Positions 33,931 to 43,468 of a stretch of DNA of 64,000 bases are shown here, in pieces. The notes beneath the pieces are model-generated. The model searched no databases. It saw nothing but the letters and a program-made list of their open reading frames with translations, and was not told the DNA's origin. Numbering within the stretch: the first letter of the stretch is position 1; the number at the start of each line of letters is the position of its first letter. The stretch comes from Flavobacterium sp. TAB 87 (GTDB lineage Bacteria; Bacteroidota; Bacteroidia; Flavobacteriales; Flavobacteriaceae), in contig NZ_LLWK01000037.1 in the NCBI RefSeq assembly GCF_001529295.1, forward strand, positions 1 to 64,000, written 5' to 3'. Both the position numbers and the translations under genes were made by a program.

Positions 33931-34860
33931 TTATTTATTAATTAAATTTTCATTTTTTGGAAAAGCAACAGAAAGTAGCACCGAGATAAAAAGTATACCG
34001 GTAATTACTAGTAATGAATAGACAATCGGAATTTTAAAGAGATCGACAATCGCCATCTTTACCCCTACAAAAACTAATATTGCAGACAATCCGTATTGTA
34101 AATAATGAAAGTATTTAGTAATTCCTGCCAAAGCAAAATATAAAGATCGTAAACCTAATATTGCAAAAACGTTAGACGTAAAAATGATAAAGGTATCGTC
34201 TGTTATAGCAAGAATTGCCGGTATGGAATCGACGGCAAAAATTAAATCGGTGAATTCGACAATAAGCAGTACCACAAATAATGGTGTTGCCATCGTTTTA
34301 CCATTTAATTTCACAAAGAATTTACCTCCATGCGTCTCTTCGGTAACTGGAAAAAATTTCTTAAACAAGCGTACTAATGGATTCTTATCTGGTTCAATAT
34401 TTTCATCTTTATGAAATAACATTTTAATACCAGTAAAAATCAGTAATGCGCCAAATACATAAATAATCCAATGAAATTTATTGATGAGCGCAACACCTGC
34501 AAATATAAAAATGGCTCGCATTACTAAAGCCCCTAAAATTCCCCAAAACAAAATTTTGTGTTGGTACTTGGTTTCTACATTAAAATAGGTAAAAAGCATA
34601 ATAATTACAAACAGATTATCGACGCTCAAGGATTTTTCGAGAACATAACCCGTTAAAAACTCCACAGCTTTTTCATTACCCATAAAAACGTAAATTCCGT
34701 AATTGAAGAGTAACGCAAGCCCAATCCAAACCGCGCTCCAAATTAGCGCTTCTTTAATTTTAACCTCATGCGACTTACGGTGAAAAACCCCTAAATCTAA
34801 TGCTAACATTGCTAGGATAAAGCCCAAAAAGCATATCCACACAAAACTATCTACTACCAT
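33931..34860 (-). CDS. TerC/Alx family membrane protein (second copy)
   Basis: A 309-aa paralogue of the TerC gene at 31064-32014, with the same motif series: DLGVFHRKSHEVK, EKSLSVDNLFVIIMLF, KYQHKILFWGILGALVMRAIFIFAGVALI, VEFTDLIFAVDSIPAILAITDDTFIIFTSNVFAILGLRSLYF. The conserved intramembrane Asp residues are intact, so it should be a functional exporter-type protein. It carries an HxK-rich loop (DENIEPDKNPLVRLF) where the first copy has EDEDFHPKDS, so loop regions have diverged. Co-transcribed with the zinc-ribbon protein. Confidence 0.92.
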   Translation of the reverse strand: MVVDSFVWICFLGFILAMLALDLGVFHRKSHEVKIKEALIWSAVWIGLALLFNYGIYVFMGNEKAVEFLTGYVLEKSLSVDNLFVIIMLFTYFNVETKYQHKILFWGILGALVMRAIFIFAGVALINKFHWIIYVFGALLIFTGIKMLFHKDENIEPDKNPLVRLFKKFFPVTEETHGGKFFVKLNGKTMATPLFVVLLIVEFTDLIFAVDSIPAILAITDDTFIIFTSNVFAILGLRSLYFALAGITKYFHYLQYGLSAILVFVGVKMAIVDLFKIPIVYSLLVITGILFISVLLSVAFPKNENLINK

Positions 34861-34957
34861 ATAATTTTAAATTATTTATTTGATTGAAACGAAATCACTC
34901 GAGATTTGACGCAATGATTTCAAAAGTTTAAGTATATAAAATACTCTGAAAAACATT

Positions 34958-35587
34958 CTAAAAGATTTGAAAAATGACCATGGCATAAATCACAAATCGC
35001 ACATATCTGAATAACGCCCACAATAGATAGTGCTTAAAATTGTACTTGATGAGTCCACAAGCCAAACTAACAATGGAATGTGGCAGCGGCAACATGGCTC
35101 CGATAAAAACAAAAAGCCCGCCCCATCTTCGCAAATTTGAAATGTGCAGTGCTATTTTATTCTCTATATGATTTTTAACAGCCGGTATCAAAAACAAGCG
35201 ATTCCCAATAAAGTAAGCGATGATACCACCAACATATGACATCGTTGCCAATGTGAATAAGAACAACCAAGGAGTTCCTGATTTCGACGCCCATGCTATA
35301 AAAATTTCTGGTGGCACCAATCCTAAAACGGTCTCTGACAACAAGAAAAAAGAGAAGATTATTTTTGGTGAATAAGTTGCTACTAGCGTATTAAGAAGGG
35401 AATTAAAATCTAAAAAAAAGTATTCTAACGCCAACAATACTGCAACGAAAATCACGATAACAATTCCGCCTTTAATCGCCGTACTCTTTAAAAAAGAATA
35501 AAAATGTGTTATTTTATAATACCTATTCAGTACTGACAACTTTGTAATTCCGCTTTGATTCGTGATTGTTTTGTTATTTTGAGCCAT
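34958..35587 (-). CDS. VTT/DedA-like (SNARE-associated) membrane protein
   Basis: A 209-aa protein with an N-terminal amphipathic region and about five membrane segments: GGIVIVIFVAVLLALEYFF, IIFSFFLLSETVLGLVPPEIFIAWA, WLFLFTLATMSYVGGIIAYFIGNRLF, GGLFVFIGAMLPLPHSIVSLACG, YLLWALFRYVRFVIYAMVIF. The VPPEIF turn, YVGGIIAYFIGNRLF, and GAMLPLPHSIVSLACG with its PLP turn match the VTT/YqaA branch of the DedA superfamily, linked in other species to lipid scrambling or phospholipid carrier transport. Function here is not shown. Confidence 0.83.
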   Translation of the reverse strand: MAQNNKTITNQSGITKLSVLNRYYKITHFYSFLKSTAIKGGIVIVIFVAVLLALEYFFLDFNSLLNTLVATYSPKIIFSFFLLSETVLGLVPPEIFIAWASKSGTPWLFLFTLATMSYVGGIIAYFIGNRLFLIPAVKNHIENKIALHISNLRRWGGLFVFIGAMLPLPHSIVSLACGLIKYNFKHYLLWALFRYVRFVIYAMVIFQIF

Positions 35588-35802
35588 TGCTTATTTCGTT
35601 TATAAAATTTATGTTGAAATCCATGATCTTGATACTAGTTAGACTTTGAACTCCTCTTTTATAATTTGTTCATTTTCATTAAAAGATATCAAAACCCATC
35701 AGTAAGAATTTTAGTTATTGAGCACGATTTGTCAGTAATACGAAATTGTACCACAGTTAAGACCATGAAAAAATTCAAGCACTACATATAAATTAGAATG
35801 TA

Positions 35803-36102
35803 CTAACTAAGTTCTGGCGGTTGCCAAACAGAAAAGCAAGGTCGAACTGACCTATTGGTAAAGTGAAAATGGTTGTGAACAGTAAGTTTTTCTACTACTG
35901 CTAATAATTCAATTGAAAAGGTAATTTGATGTTCTTCAGTAAGATCTAAATCAGGATCAACAGCATCCAAACTTGGAGTGTTTTCGGCGTTTAATTCTGT
36001 TAATAAAGAAGTGTCCTTTTGTTGCACACAAACATCAACAAATAATAACAAACCCAATACGAGTATGATACAACTGATGATATTATTTCGGCTACGTTTC
36101 AT
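35803..36102 (-). CDS. Hypothetical protein, 99 aa, single membrane anchor
   Basis: An N-terminal RSRNNIISCIILVLGLLLFVDVCVQ is one membrane segment or an uncleaved signal. The rest is short and soluble: an acidic linker (SLDAVDPDLDLTEEHQ), a helix (ISIELLAVVEKL-like) and a conspicuous C-terminal tail with HNHFHF and PCF. No family recognised. The His/Cys tail could bind metal. Its length and start are uncertain because nothing around it supports expression: no clear promoter or partner gene is adjacent. Confidence 0.5.
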   Translation of the reverse strand: MKRSRNNIISCIILVLGLLLFVDVCVQQKDTSLLTELNAENTPSLDAVDPDLDLTEEHQITFSIELLAVVEKLTVHNHFHFTNRSVRPCFSVWQPPELS

Positions 36103-36243
36103 GTCGCGAAAATAATTAAAAACTAATCCATCTGATGTACTGAAGTGAATAATTTTGATTTATTTAACAGCCATTAAGTATCTTATGAAAGCAAACTGCT
36201 TTTACATCTGAATTTGTCTTCAATTCCTATCTTAATTTAATGC

Positions 36244-36280
36244 AAAAAAAAAGCAGCTCTCGGATTGGAGCTGCTCTTTT
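36244..36280 (-). terminator. Terminator after icmF
   Basis: AGCAGCTC (36252-36259) pairs with GAGCTGCT (36268-36275); on the minus strand it is followed by a run of nine T. It ends 16 bp past the icmF stop. Confidence 0.88.
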
Positions 36281-36295
36281 AGAGGATCATTTGTT

Positions 36296-39200
36296 TTACA
36301 TATTTCTTCGATACTGACCTCCTACTTCAAACAAAGCTGAAGTAATTTGCCCTAACGAACATACTTTAGAGGCTTCCATCAAATGTTCAAACATGTTCTC
36401 ATTTTTGATTGCTGCTTCTTGCAGAATATTAAGATGGTTTTCTACTTTGTCTTTATTTCCTTCGTGTAAATTCTGCAGCATCTCAATCTGGTACTGTTTT
36501 TCGGTTTCAGTAGCGCGAATCACTTCGGCAGGAATCACCGTTGGAGAACCTTTGGAACTTAAAAAAGTATTTACGCCAATAATAGGAAAATCACCATTGT
36601 GTTTCAAGGTTTCATAGTACAAACTTTCTTCTTGAATTTTAGAACGTTGGTACATGGTTTCCATCGCACCAAGTACGCCGCCACGCTCTGTAATTCGATC
36701 AAATTCTTGTAAAACGGCCGCTTCAACCAAATCCGTTAATTCTTCAATTATAAACGAACCTTGAATCGGATTTTCGTTTTTTGCTAAACCTAATTCTTTA
36801 TTAATAATCAGCTGAATCGCCATTGCACGTCGTACCGATTCTTCGGTTGGAGTGGTAATCGCTTCATCATATGCATTGGTATGCAACGAATTACAGTTGT
36901 CGTAAATCGCATATAAGGCTTGCAAGGTGGTACGAATATCATTAAAGTCAATTTCTTGAGCGTGTAACGAGCGCCCTGAAGTCTGAATATGGTATTTCAA
37001 CATTTGTGCGCGTTCGTTGGCTCCATATTTATTTTTTAAAGCTTTTGACCAAATTCTACGAGCCACACGACCTATTACTGCATATTCTGGATCAACTCCA
37101 TTCGAGAAAAAGAACGATAAATTAGGTCCAAAATCATTGATACTCATGCCTCGACTCAAATAATATTCCACGTAAGTGAAACCATTCGAAAGCGTGAACG
37201 CCAATTGTGTAATGGGGTTTGCTCCAGCTTCGGCAATGTGATAGCCCGAAATAGAAACCGAATAAAAGTTACGTACGTTTTTAGTGATAAAATATTCTTG
37301 AACGTCGCCCATCAATCGAAGCGCAAATTCTGTAGAAAAAATACAAGTATTTTGTGCTTGATCTTCTTTTAAAATATCTGCTTGAACGGTTCCACGAACT
37401 TGCGATAATGTTCTTACTTTAATTTCATCATACACATCTAGTGGTAAAACTTGATCACCAGTAACGCCAAGTAAAAATAAACCTAAACCATTATTTCCTG
37501 CGGGTAAATCGCCCTGATAATGTGGTCTTTTAACGCCTTTTGCTGCATATATTTTTGCAATTTTCGCTTGTACTTCTTGCTCTAATCCATTTTCTTTAAT
37601 GTAATGCTCGCATTGTTGATCTATGGCAGCATTCATAAAAAAGCCAAGCAACATTGGTGCTGGTCCATTTATCGTCATACTAACCGAAGTCAACGCATGC
37701 ACTAAATCAAAACCAGAATATAATTTTTTAGCATCGTCTAAACAGCAAATAGATACTCCCGCATTACCAATTTTTCCGTAAATATCTGGACGCAAATCGG
37801 GATCGTTTCCATACAAGGTAACGCTATCAAAGGCGGTAGATAAACGTTTGGCTGGCATTCCTGCACTCACATAATGAAAACGTTTGTTGGTGCGTTCTGG
37901 CCCTCCTTCTCCCGCAAACATGCGCGATGGATCTTCACCTTCTCTTTTAAATGGATACAATCCAGAAGTAAACGGAAATTCTCCAGGAACATTTTCTTGC
38001 AAACACCAGCGCAAAATATCACCCCAAGCTTGGTACTTTGGTAAGGCAATTTTCGGAATTTGCTGATGTGATAAACTTTCTGAATGCGTAGCAATTTTTA
38101 TTTCTTTATCGCGCACTTTGAAGCTGTAAACCGGATTTTTATATTTGTTTACTTTTTCATCCCAAGTCAAAATCATCTCCCAGTTGTATGGATCCATGTC
38201 CATTTTTACTTTGTCAAACTGGTTTAAAAGTAAATTTAAGAAAATTTTATTTTGGTTGTCTTCTTCGATCGCGCTAGGGAAAACCGTATCTTCATCAATT
38301 CCTGCTTTATTTATTTGCGGAATTTTTCCTGAAACCGACTCTATCGTTTTAAATATTCCGTATAATTTTTGAGCTACGTCTTGTTGTGTTATTGCTGTTG
38401 CATCGTACAAACGGTTGCTTTCAGCAATTTCAGACAAATAGCGCGTTCTATGTGGCGGAATTACGAAGATCTTTTCACTCATTTCGCGCGTAATTTCAAA
38501 GGTAGATTGCAGATCCGATTCCGTTTTCTCCACGATCGTATCCATAATCGCTTTGTACAAGGTGTTCATTCCTGGGTCGTTAAACTGCGAAGCAATTGTA
38601 CCAAAAACAGGCATATCGTCTGGCTTTTTATCCCATAAATTATGATTGCGTTGGTATTGTTTTTTTACGTCACGAATGGCATCGAGAGCACCGCGCTTGT
38701 CAAATTTATTTAGCGCTACTAAGTCAGCAAAATCAAGCATGTCAATTTTTTCCAACTGAGTGGCCGCACCAAATTCAGGCGTCATCACATACAATGAAAC
38801 ATCGGAATGGTCCATAATTTCGGTGTCAGATTGCCCAATTCCTGAAGTTTCTAAAATTATAATATCATATTTAGCTGCTTTTAAAACCTGAATGGCTTCG
38901 GCAACATATTTTGACAACGCTAAATTAGATTGACGCGTCGCCAGCGAGCGCATATAAACTCTCGGATTATTAATAGCGTTCATACGAATTCTATCGCCTA
39001 ACAAAGCACCGCCTGTTTTTCTTTTGGATGGATCGACCGATATAATTCCGATTGTTTTTTCGGGAAAATCAATTAAAAAGCGACGTACTAATTCATCCAC
39101 TAAAGATGATTTACCTGCACCTCCTGTTCCAGTAATTCCTAAAACTGGAATTTTAGAATCTTTATTTAGGGTATGAATTTGATCAAAAACTGGTTTGGCG

Positions 39201-39736
39201 ATTTCTGGAAAATTCTCTGCTGCCGAAATTAATCGAGCTATTGCTCTTGGATTTTTATCTTCAATACCTTCAAGCTCTCCATTCAATTTATCTCCAATTG
39301 CATAATCTGATTGTTGTACCAAATCGTTTATCATTCCTTGTAAACCTAACGAACGACCGTCATCTGGCGAATAAATACGTGTAATACCGTACTCTTGCAA
39401 TTCTTTAATTTCAGAAGGAAGAATAACACCACCACCACCACCAAAGATCTTAATGTGCCCTGCTCCTTTTTCTTTAAGCAAATCATACATGTATTTAAAA
39501 TATTCGTTATGACCTCCTTGATACGAGGTCAAAGCAATAGCATTTGCATCTTCTTGAATTGCGGTATTAACCACTTCTTCTACGCTTCGATCGTGTCCCA
39601 GATGAATTACCTCTACTCCTGTAGATTGAATAATTCGGCGCATAATATTAATTGCGGCATCGTGACCATCAAAAAGAGAGGCTGCAGTTACAATTCTTAC
39701 TTTATATTTAGGAATATACGGTTTTTGTGGTTCCAT
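36296..39736 (-). CDS. icmF: Fused isobutyryl-CoA mutase (B12-binding, GTPase chaperone and mutase domains)
   Basis: A 1146-aa fusion. Residues ~10-145 are the cobalamin-binding domain with DGHDAA at 23-28 (His-on motif) and GGGGGVI. Residues ~195-430 are the MeaB/MeaI-like G-protein with P-loop GTGGAGKS at 203-210, [12 protein letters not shown] and NKFD. The remaining ~600 residues are the TIM-barrel mutase ([61 protein letters not shown]). This order is that of IcmF. The F in YPFKRE and Q in QAQNT match the pair used for isobutyryl/butyryl-CoA, where methylmalonyl-CoA mutase has Tyr and Arg. It interconverts isobutyryl-CoA and butyryl-CoA, feeding beta-oxidation. No cobalamin riboswitch was seen. 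Confidence 0.93.
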   Translation of the reverse strand: MEPQKPYIPKYKVRIVTAASLFDGHDAAINIMRRIIQSTGVEVIHLGHDRSVEEVVNTAIQEDANAIALTSYQGGHNEYFKYMYDLLKEKGAGHIKIFGGGGGVILPSEIKELQEYGITRIYSPDDGRSLGLQGMINDLVQQSDYAIGDKLNGELEGIEDKNPRAIARLISAAENFPEIAKPVFDQIHTLNKDSKIPVLGITGTGGAGKSSLVDELVRRFLIDFPEKTIGIISVDPSKRKTGGALLGDRIRMNAINNPRVYMRSLATRQSNLALSKYVAEAIQVLKAAKYDIIILETSGIGQSDTEIMDHSDVSLYVMTPEFGAATQLEKIDMLDFADLVALNKFDKRGALDAIRDVKKQYQRNHNLWDKKPDDMPVFGTIASQFNDPGMNTLYKAIMDTIVEKTESDLQSTFEITREMSEKIFVIPPHRTRYLSEIAESNRLYDATAITQQDVAQKLYGIFKTIESVSGKIPQINKAGIDEDTVFPSAIEEDNQNKIFLNLLLNQFDKVKMDMDPYNWEMILTWDEKVNKYKNPVYSFKVRDKEIKIATHSESLSHQQIPKIALPKYQAWGDILRWCLQENVPGEFPFTSGLYPFKREGEDPSRMFAGEGGPERTNKRFHYVSAGMPAKRLSTAFDSVTLYGNDPDLRPDIYGKIGNAGVSICCLDDAKKLYSGFDLVHALTSVSMTINGPAPMLLGFFMNAAIDQQCEHYIKENGLEQEVQAKIAKIYAAKGVKRPHYQGDLPAGNNGLGLFLLGVTGDQVLPLDVYDEIKVRTLSQVRGTVQADILKEDQAQNTCIFSTEFALRLMGDVQEYFITKNVRNFYSVSISGYHIAEAGANPITQLAFTLSNGFTYVEYYLSRGMSINDFGPNLSFFFSNGVDPEYAVIGRVARRIWSKALKNKYGANERAQMLKYHIQTSGRSLHAQEIDFNDIRTTLQALYAIYDNCNSLHTNAYDEAITTPTEESVRRAMAIQLIINKELGLAKNENPIQGSFIIEELTDLVEAAVLQEFDRITERGGVLGAMETMYQRSKIQEESLYYETLKHNGDFPIIGVNTFLSSKGSPTVIPAEVIRATETEKQYQIEMLQNLHEGNKDKVENHLNILQEAAIKNENMFEHLMEASKVCSLGQITSALFEVGGQYRRNM

Positions 39737-39930
39737 TTTATGAATATGATAATTTTACAGGTGCAATTTACAAAATATTTTAATAATTCGTTACTTCCCG
39801 CCGTTCCCTTAAATAAAAAAATTAAATTCTTTATAATGTGGCTCAGTTTTTGGCATATATCAATTTAATTGTAAAAACAGATCGCCTACTATTAAAGATA
39901 CGCTACTTTTTACTGAAAGCAAAAAATAAT

Positions 39931-40494
39931 ATGATGAAGCAAATGACATTCTATTTTCTACTACTTTTTATTTGTAGTTCAAACATACCTTTCGAATTAC
40001 CAACAGCAACAACTATTGCTGACGAAAGAGACAAAATTATTTGGTCTAGCAATCGAAAATTAATCTGGAACGATTTTCAGGGAAGACGGAGAGATGCAAA
40101 CTCCAATAAAGTTGCTGAAACTTCGTCGAATATCAAAATAAGCTATCAATATTCTAAAAATAGAATTAGTAATTACACCGTTGAAGCTGCCTTTTCCAAA
40201 CAAAATTCTTGGACTAAAACCGACAAAAAAGCTGTTTTAGCGCACGAGCAACTTCATTTTGATATTACAGAGTTATATGCCAGAAAAATTAGAAAGGCGT
40301 TTGACATCTTGGCTGCTAGAAATGACAATTCGGTACAGAACTACAATAAAGTTTATGATGAAAATACTAGGGCTTGGAAAAAAATGCAAATAGACTATGA
40401 CAACCAAGTTTACGGCAATACTGAATCACAAGAACAGTGGATTAGAGAAATTGAACAAGAATTGAATAAGTTGGAGAACTACAAGTCACGTTAA
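39931..40494 (+). CDS. DUF922 metalloprotease-like secreted protein
   Basis: 187 aa from ATG 39931 (MMKQMTFYFLLLFICSS); the frame opens earlier at 39838, but the extension is not signal-like. A hydrophobic N-terminus is followed by IIWSSNRKLIWNDFQGRR, the DUF922 start, and VEAAFSKQNSWTKTDKKAVLAHEQLHFDITELYARKIRKAF, which holds an HExxHxD-like zinc site (HEQLHFD). DUF922 members are predicted Zn-dependent proteases and this one keeps the key residues. Its C-terminus (YDNQVYGNTESQEQWIREIEQELNKL) is helical. Periplasmic or surface location is expected. Confidence 0.85.
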   Translation: MMKQMTFYFLLLFICSSNIPFELPTATTIADERDKIIWSSNRKLIWNDFQGRRRDANSNKVAETSSNIKISYQYSKNRISNYTVEAAFSKQNSWTKTDKKAVLAHEQLHFDITELYARKIRKAFDILAARNDNSVQNYNKVYDENTRAWKKMQIDYDNQVYGNTESQEQWIREIEQELNKLENYKSR

Positions 40495-40581
40495 AAAGCG
40501 CAAATGATCAAAATGTAACAGACGAATCAGTGCTACTGAAACATTTTAAAATAAGTAAATAAAAGTACAAAACCCCAGACT

Positions 40582-40642
40582 TAGACCCGATTGAAACGGC
40601 ATCCCGCGCTTTTTTTTGCGCGGATATAGTGTACAGCGAGAC
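40582..40642 (+). repeat. Dispersed hairpin repeat, copy B
   Basis: It begins TAGACCCGATTGAAACGGCA then TCC; the centre is a stem CCGCGC (40604-40609) / GCGCGG (40618-40623) with an 8-T loop; it ends ATATAGTGTACAGCGAG. The flanks match copies A (25810) and C (51241); the central stem is unrelated. It lies ~90 bp downstream of the DUF922 gene. Confidence 0.75.
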
Positions 40643-40741
40643 AACTAGTAGTAAAAACACAAATAATTCTGCTCTTGTTGTAATTCGTGTGCTTTTATTT
40701 TGAATAAATAGTAAATTTGAAACTCTTATAAATAATCTAGA

Positions 40742-41458
40742 ATGAAAAAAATTATCTTTTTGATGTTGGGCTTTACGATTGCATCTTGCGCTCAAACATA
40801 CCCAACATTGACACAAATACGAGAATTAGCACAGGTAAAAAGTGCGTCCGGCATTGACATCGGATCTGGCTTGAAAGAAGCCTTGAATAAAGGAATTACT
40901 CAACAAGTCACTAAATTAACTGCCGTTGATGGCTTTTATAAAAATGATTTAGTAAAAATTTTGATGCCCGAAGAATTACAAAAAGTCGATGCGACCTTGC
41001 GCAAATTTGGTTTGAGTTCTTTGGCAGACGAAGGCATTAAAGTGATGAATCGTGCGGCTGAAGACGCGGTTAAAGAAGCTACGCCGATTTTTGTGGATGC
41101 TGTTAAAAAAATGACATTTACGGATGCCAAAAATATTTTATTGGGGAATGATTCTGCGGCGACTGCCTATTTGCAAGGAAGTACCTCTACAGTATTGTAC
41201 AGCAAATTTAGTCCTGTGGTACAAAACTCTTTTAGTAAAGTAGGTGCTGATAAAATTTGGAAGAACATAATTACCAAATACAACAGTTTACCGCTAACGA
41301 AAGATGTTAATCCAGATTTGACAGATTACGTGACCAGTCAAGCGATGACTGGTGTTTTTAAGATGATTTCTGTAGAAGAAAAAAACATTCGAACCAACTT
41401 AAATGCAAGAACTTCACCTTTATTAAAGCAAGTTTTTGCCATGCAGGATCGCAAATAA
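40742..41458 (+). CDS. DUF4197 lipoprotein
   Basis: A 238-aa protein with a lipobox (IASC, Cys 16). The rest is DUF4197: GLKEALNKGITQQVTKLTAVDGFYKNDLVKILMPEELQKVDATLRKFGLSSLADEGIKVMNRAAEDAVKEATPIFVDAVKKMTFTDAKNILLGNDSAATAYL. The GALKEAL..G...A and ILMPEELQKV pattern is characteristic. The fold is helical and the role unknown; homologues are common in Bacteroidota and Proteobacteria as periplasmic lipoproteins. It precedes purU by 33 bp, which may mean read-through rather than a shared function. Confidence 0.88.
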   Translation: MKKIIFLMLGFTIASCAQTYPTLTQIRELAQVKSASGIDIGSGLKEALNKGITQQVTKLTAVDGFYKNDLVKILMPEELQKVDATLRKFGLSSLADEGIKVMNRAAEDAVKEATPIFVDAVKKMTFTDAKNILLGNDSAATAYLQGSTSTVLYSKFSPVVQNSFSKVGADKIWKNIITKYNSLPLTKDVNPDLTDYVTSQAMTGVFKMISVEEKNIRTNLNARTSPLLKQVFAMQDRK

Positions 41459-41491
41459 ACCAAAAAACTATAAATTACACAAACCACCGCA

Positions 41492-42346
41492 ATGCAAAAA
41501 ATAACAATACTAATTCATTGTAAAGATCAAAAAGGAATTATTGCAGCCGTTACCAATTACATCTTAAAAATTGCAGGAAATATTACCTACATTGATCAGC
41601 ATGTAGATCACGAGCAGAATGTGTTTTTTATGCGTTTGGAATGCGAATTAACAAACGTTAAAAACACACTTGAAACAATTAAACCTGATTTTGGCCAAAC
41701 CATTGCTGCTGATTTTGGAATGCAATGGGAAATGTACAACCAAGAACAAAAACCTAAAATGGCTTTGTTCGTCAGTAAGTACGACCATTGTTTATTTGAT
41801 ATTTTAGGGCGATACAGCGCGGAAGAGTTGAATGTTGAAATTCCACTAATTATTAGCAATCACAATGATTTGCGAACGGTTGCCGAGCGCTTTGACATTC
41901 CGTTTCATTATATTCCGTTTACGCAAGAAACGAAAGAAGAAGGAGAAAGATTGCAGTTGGAATTGTTAGAACGCTACCAGATTAATTTTATCGTTTTGGC
42001 ACGTTACATGCAAATTATCACACCTACGATTATCAGTAAATACACTAATAAAATAATTAACATTCACCACTCTTTTTTACCTGCATTTCAGGGTGCAAAG
42101 CCCTATCATGCGGCTTTTAAACGGGGTGTTAAAATTATTGGAGCAACCAGTCACTATGTTACCGAGGAGTTGGATGAAGGTCCGATTATCGAGCAAGATA
42201 TTACTCGCGTATCTCACATTCATTCGGTAGAAGATTTTATTATGAAAGGTCGCGATTTAGAACGGATTGTTTTGGCGAGAGCTATCAAATTACATGCGCA
42301 GCGAAAAACAATGGTTTATAGCAATAAGACCGTGGTTTTTTCGTAA
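41492..42346 (+). CDS. purU: Formyltetrahydrofolate deformylase
   Basis: A 284-aa protein with an N-terminal ACT domain (KITILIHCKDQKGIIAAVTNYILKIAGNITYIDQHVDHEQNVFFMRLECEL) and a C-terminal formyltransferase-like hydrolase domain. The catalytic set is INIHHSFLPAFQGAKPYHAAFKRGVKIIGATSHYVTEELDEGPIIEQDI, with the Asn/His in INIHHSFLPAF and the Asp in LDEGPI. It hydrolyses 10-formyl-THF to formate and THF, balancing the one-carbon pool and supplying formate for PurT-type steps. No PurT/PurN is visible nearby. Confidence 0.93.
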   Translation: MQKITILIHCKDQKGIIAAVTNYILKIAGNITYIDQHVDHEQNVFFMRLECELTNVKNTLETIKPDFGQTIAADFGMQWEMYNQEQKPKMALFVSKYDHCLFDILGRYSAEELNVEIPLIISNHNDLRTVAERFDIPFHYIPFTQETKEEGERLQLELLERYQINFIVLARYMQIITPTIISKYTNKIINIHHSFLPAFQGAKPYHAAFKRGVKIIGATSHYVTEELDEGPIIEQDITRVSHIHSVEDFIMKGRDLERIVLARAIKLHAQRKTMVYSNKTVVFS

Positions 42347-42430
42347 TATTTTCAATTGCAAAATTTCACATATATCTATGTTTTCGTTTTATAATTTTAA
42401 AAAATATCAAACGAAAGTTTAGTCCACAAA

Positions 42431-42458
42431 AAAAGCCTCTCATTTCTGAGAGGCTTTT
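42431..42458. terminator. Bidirectional terminator between purU and tRNA-His
   Basis: A 12-bp perfect stem AAAAGCCTCTCA / TGAGAGGCTTTT with loop TTTC. It follows purU on the plus strand and lies just past the 3' end of tRNA-His on the minus strand. Confidence 0.88.
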
Positions 42459-42466
42459 GCTTTCTG

Positions 42467-42540
42467 GGTGGAAGACGGGGCTCGAACCCGCGACCCTCGG
42501 TACCACAAACCGATGCTCTAACCAACTGAGCTACAACCAC
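42467..42540 (-). tRNA. tRNA-His (anticodon GTG)
   Basis: On the minus strand: acceptor GTGGTTG, TA, D arm GCTCAGTTGGTTAGAGC, anticodon stem-loop TCGGT-TTGTGGT-ACCGA with anticodon GTG, T arm GCGGG-TTCGAGC-CCCGT, acceptor CTTCCAC, discriminator C. The base before position 1 is also G (42541), giving the G-1 expected of tRNA-His. The acceptor stem has two adjacent U-U mismatches (5:68 and 6:67). CCA is not fully encoded; the sequence after the discriminator is CAG. Confidence 0.93.
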
Positions 42541-42616
42541 CATTTGCCTTAGCGGTTGCAAATATACAACTAATGTTTACTTTTGCAAACAAAAAATCAA
42601 AAAAAGTATCGTCTTT

Positions 42617-43333
42617 TTAGATCAAATCATCTAAGCTGTTGACAGCCAAATATCTTTCGACTGTAAAACCTTCGGCAAAATCGACACCTACCAATCTTCC
42701 TAGGTCTTGCGCGCGATAATTTAAGCTTTCTAAAAAGTTTTTACTGGTAATTGGCGTTGCTGGCTCGTCTGAATTTTTATTATAAAACTGAGTTTGATAC
42801 GCCAAAACAGCTTCAATTTTTTTTTCTTCAAAACCAGTAATATCAACAACAAAATCAGGCTTGATATCCTTCCATTGAATGTAATGATATACTGCTTTTG
42901 GTCTCCAATGCTGTTGCTTTTGTCCATCCAATTCGGTTTCAATTCGCATTAAGCCCGACAAAAAACAAGCATCCGATACTAATTTACTTGCTTTTCCGTG
43001 GTCAATGTGTCTGTCGTCGATAGCATTGCACAAAACAGTATCAGGTTGGTATTTGCGTATCATTTTTATAATTTCCAATTGATGTTGCTCATCATTTGTA
43101 AAAAAACCATCGCGGAATTGTAAATTCTCACGGACTTGGGCTCCTAAAATTTTGGCGCCGGCAGCCGCTTCTTGGTCCCGAATTTCTGCCGAACCACGAG
43201 TTCCTAATTCGCCGCGCGTCAAGTCTACAATTCCCACTTTTTTACCTAATGAAACTTCTTTCAAAATTGTCCCTGCACAACCCAATTCTACATCATCTGG
43301 ATGCGCACCAAAAGCTAATATGTCTAATTTCAT
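42617..43333 (-). CDS. bshB1: Bacillithiol biosynthesis deacetylase
   Basis: A 238-aa LmbE-like zinc deacetylase with AHPDDVELGCAGT (metal site, residues ~10-22), TRGELGTRGSAEIRDQEA and DDRHIDHGKAS (third ligand, catalytic region). FVVDITGFEEKKIEAVLAYQTQFY and GRLVGVDFAEGF are typical of BshB1. It removes acetyl from GlcNAc-malate, making GlcN-malate for bacillithiol, the low-molecular-weight thiol of Firmicutes and Bacteroidota. Not adjacent to other bsh genes in this window. Confidence 0.93.
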   Translation of the reverse strand: MKLDILAFGAHPDDVELGCAGTILKEVSLGKKVGIVDLTRGELGTRGSAEIRDQEAAAGAKILGAQVRENLQFRDGFFTNDEQHQLEIIKMIRKYQPDTVLCNAIDDRHIDHGKASKLVSDACFLSGLMRIETELDGQKQQHWRPKAVYHYIQWKDIKPDFVVDITGFEEKKIEAVLAYQTQFYNKNSDEPATPITSKNFLESLNYRAQDLGRLVGVDFAEGFTVERYLAVNSLDDLI

Positions 43334-43468
43334 TCTTTTTATATTTAAGTCTGGCTAAATTGAGGGTAAAAATTAATTCATGAATTCCCCAATTTTCCAC
43401 TATATTATTTTTCTTGTTTTTCTTTCCTATCTATTTCTTAATTACTCCTGCGTATTGTCGTCTGCATT

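Noticed and set aside
33631..33945. Plus-strand 104-codon frame opposite the zinc-ribbon gene
   Set aside because: The zinc-ribbon gene has four ordered Cys ligands and a neighbouring TerC partner; the opposite frame has no recognisable features.
38369..38817. Chain of plus-strand frames inside icmF
   Set aside because: Antisense to conserved GTPase and mutase motifs, with no start context or family match.
39404..39454. CACCACCACC run around 39430, possible microsatellite
   Set aside because: It encodes the run of glycines (GGGGGV) in the B12-binding domain of IcmF and is explained by coding.
39737..39930. Cobalamin riboswitch upstream of icmF
   Set aside because: The 190 bp upstream on the minus strand contain no B12-box-like sequence and are too short and AT-rich for the element.
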